From the NCBI GenBank assembly GCA_023266415.1, contig JAHFQG010000065.1, positions 1-6,728 on the forward strand: a DNA stretch of 6,728 bases. The letters are read 5' to 3'. The DNA comes from Francisellaceae bacterium (GTDB lineage Bacteria > Pseudomonadota > Gammaproteobacteria > Berkiellales > Berkiellaceae). Position numbers and translations under genes: made by a program. This document shows, piece by piece, positions 5,304 to 6,728 of this stretch. Within the stretch, counting starts at the first letter, position 1. Each line of letters begins with the position of its first letter. The notes below the pieces were generated by a model, which was not told the origin of the DNA, ran no database searches, and saw nothing but the letters and a program-made list of their open reading frames with translations.

Positions 5304-6378
5304 AACGTCGCCACAACTTGTCGCCCAGCTTAGATAAACCCAACCCAAATTTGGTGCTGAGTTTATCTATCCACGATTCCGGATAAGTATACTCAATTTG
5401 ATAAACCTTCCCCTTCCCCTTCTGATGGAACGATAAAATATAATCATCACTCACCTGTAATTTATCCACCAAACCTAGCTCCAGCGCTTGTATTCCATGC
5501 CAATGCTCCCCCGTGGCAATGTGATTAATGTCACATTGCTCCCCCCGATAATGGGCCACATGATTCTTAAACAACGTATGCACATCTTCCAACTCTTCCA
5601 CAAACTTACGACGTAAAGGCTCCGTATTTTCCCCCATCACCGATAATGTGCGCTTGTATTTGCCTGCCGTATGTAATTCGTAATCTACGTCATGCTTTTT
5701 TAACAACCGATGAAAGTTGGGCAACTCAGCTATCACCCCAATGCTCCCAATCACCGCAAACGGCGCCGCAATAATCGTATTCGCGACACACGCCATCATA
5801 TACCCCCCACTGGCCGCTATCCCGTCCACCGCCACCGTAAGCGGTATCCCCTGCGAACGTAACCGCTCTAATTGTGCACTCGCCAACCCATAACTGTGTA
5901 CGTATCCCCCCGCACTCTCAATAACCACCAAAACCTGATCTCGCCCATTCGCAACACCCAATATGGCCGTTATGCACTCCCGCAGATTTTCTACCTCCGT
6001 CGCCTCAATATCCCCTTCAAAATATACCACAAACAATCGAGGCTCTGTCTCTTCTTCTGCACCTTCATCCGTTTTGAGTTTTTTAGCCCGTCGCTTTAAT
6101 GCCTTTTTTTCTACCTTCGCCCGCTCTTTGTCCGCCTTTTTTTCCGCTTTTTTATGCACCTTATAAGCCGTTGACGTCAATGTTTCTTGTAATAATAAGT
6201 CTTGATAATCATCTAACTCATCCGATAAGTGCGTAATCTCAATCTGCCCCTCATCCCGAACACTCTCTCGACTTCGTGCTAATAAAAACAACAATCCACC
6301 CACCGCCAATAAAAAAACCACCAATAATGTGAGGGTTTTTAATAAAAAAATCCCATAAGAAATTAAGAAGTCTAACAC
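5272..6378 (-). CDS. sohB: SohB-type membrane-anchored serine protease (peptidase S49)
   Basis: A 368-residue protein of the SppA/SohB family, which uses a Ser-Lys dyad to cleave peptides at the inner membrane. An N-terminal hydrophobic anchor spans about residues 9-33. A lysine/arginine-rich helical linker follows (about 73-102), as in E. coli SohB. The protease domain includes ESAGGYVHSYG (154-164), the nucleophile motif AVDGIAASGGYMM with S190, and TAGKYKRTLS with K242 as the likely general base (spacing of 52 residues, as in E. coli). NTEPLRRKFVEELE and TGEHWHGIQALELGLVDKL (289-307) are also typical. The start is GTG (complement of 6376-6378); AAGGGG (complement of 6386-6391) lies 7 bases upstream. 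It converges on fliA with 3 bases between the stops and diverges from the ccmA-like gene. The gene looks intact; the physiological substrate is not known. Confidence 0.94.
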   Translation of the reverse strand: MLDFLISYGIFLLKTLTLLVVFLLAVGGLLFLLARSRESVRDEGQIEITHLSDELDDYQDLLLQETLTSTAYKVHKKAEKKADKERAKVEKKALKRRAKKLKTDEGAEEETEPRLFVVYFEGDIEATEVENLRECITAILGVANGRDQVLVVIESAGGYVHSYGLASAQLERLRSQGIPLTVAVDGIAASGGYMMACVANTIIAAPFAVIGSIGVIAELPNFHRLLKKHDVDYELHTAGKYKRTLSVMGENTEPLRRKFVEELEDVHTLFKNHVAHYRGEQCDINHIATGEHWHGIQALELGLVDKLQVSDDYILSFHQKGKGKVYQIEYTYPESWIDKLSTKFGLGLSKLGDKLWRRWMAGRYSKAI

Positions 6379-6403
6379 AATTAAGCCCCTTGTCTGATTT
6401 CCC

Positions 6404-6435
6404 AGTGTACCCGAAATACCCCCTTGTGGTACACT
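6404..6435. promoter_or_regulatory. Back-to-back promoters for sohB and the ccmA-like gene
   Basis: AGTGTACC at 6404-6411 and GGTACACT at 6428-6435 form a perfect 8-base inverted repeat. Each arm contains an outward-facing TACACT -10 box: 6430-6435 rightward, preceded by TG to make TGGTACACT, and the complement of 6404-6409 leftward. The two promoters overlap, so polymerase occupancy or a protein bound to the dyad would affect both. Leftward initiation near 6397 gives sohB a short leader containing its ribosome binding site. Rightward initiation near 6442 would fall about 2 bases before the ccmA-like ATG. Confidence 0.55.
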
Positions 6436-6443
6436 CTATCCCC

Positions 6444-6728
6444 ATGCTCACCTTATCCCATGTCCAAGTCTTTCGAGACAATAAACCCCTCTTCAAACCC
6501 CTCTCCCTCTCCCTCTTAGCAGGGCAGGGGATACACCTCAACGCCTCCAACGGGTACGGCAAAAGTACCCTCCTAAAAGCCATCGTCGGCCTCATCCCCC
6601 ACCAGGGCCAAATTCATTACCATCAACCCTACCACCTCATCACCCACCACAACCCCCTCCTAACCTACCTCACCTCTCAACAACAACTCCACTACTGGGC
6701 CGCTTTACTCAAATACCCCCTCCCCCCC
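6444..6728 (+). CDS. ccmA: CcmA-like ABC transporter ATP-binding subunit, 3'-truncated
   Basis: The frame is open from ATG 6444 to the window edge, 95 codons. The order matches the start of an ABC ATPase: MLTLSHVQVFRDNKPLF, then LSLSLLAGQGIHLNASNGYGKST with the Walker A at 34-42, LLKAIVGLIP, and a Q-loop-like segment YHLITHHNPLLTYLTSQQQL (63-82) resembling the HQPGIKxxLTxxENL region of CcmA. CcmA is the ATPase of the CcmAB(C) complex in cytochrome c maturation. Two departures are visible: the first Walker A glycine is alanine (A34), and the usual Q-loop glutamine appears to be histidine. The segment between Walker A and Q-loop is also shorter than in E. coli CcmA. The signature motif, Walker B and remainder lie outside the window. 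No Shine-Dalgarno precedes the ATG. ABC ATPase is firm; CcmA is probable but another ABC subunit is possible. Confidence 0.65.
   Translation, partial: MLTLSHVQVFRDNKPLFKPLSLSLLAGQGIHLNASNGYGKSTLLKAIVGLIPHQGQIHYHQPYHLITHHNPLLTYLTSQQQLHYWAALLKYPLPP

Noticed and set aside
6251..6595. 114-codon minus-strand open frame overlapping the sohB start and ccmA-like gene
   Set aside because: It overlaps sohB's N-terminus in another frame and runs antisense to a clear ABC ATPase P-loop; its composition has no protein-family character.

Overview
This window looks like a chromosomal segment of a flagellated gammaproteobacterium. FliA and SohB both read like gammaproteobacterial family members, and the last gene resembles the cytochrome c maturation ATPase CcmA. 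A truncated ankyrin-repeat gene at the left edge hints at a host- or protist-associated lifestyle (Legionella/Coxiella-like). That is inference; no genus can be named from the sequence alone.

Layout. (1) 1-617, minus strand: 3'-truncated ankyrin-repeat protein. (2) 618-830: divergent promoter region with three copies of a TGTTWGTTATT-type motif and a perfect extended -10 box. (3) 831-3212, plus: CopA-like P1B-type ATPase without an N-terminal metal-binding domain, with an unusual C-terminal extension carrying two extra membrane segments. (4) 3246-3611, plus: short FliJ-like coiled-coil protein. (5) 3612-3727: promoter region with two inverted repeats. (6) 3728-5268, plus: tight cluster of a STAS anti-sigma antagonist, a stand-alone GHKL ATPase (predicted anti-sigma kinase) and sigma-28 FliA. 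(7) 5272-6378, minus: SohB-type membrane serine protease, converging on fliA with only 3 bases between the stop codons. (8) 6379-6443: compact divergent promoter region. (9) 6444-6728, plus: 5' part of a CcmA-like ABC ATPase, cut by the window edge.

How the genes work together. The clearest functional unit is STAS - GHKL kinase - FliA, which has all the parts of a partner-switching circuit except a phosphatase. The kinase would bind FliA or phosphorylate the STAS protein on a conserved serine, and the unphosphorylated STAS protein would release the sigma factor. In most flagellated gammaproteobacteria FlgM is the known anti-FliA factor, so this arrangement is the main candidate for an unusual regulatory system here. 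The ATPase, ankyrin gene, SohB and CcmA are separate transcription units by orientation and promoter content.

The plus strand is G-rich through the fliJ-fliA region and becomes strongly C-rich to the right of the fliA/sohB junction, even inside the plus-strand ccmA-like gene. No tRNA, rRNA, CRISPR array, insertion sequence or integrase was seen.
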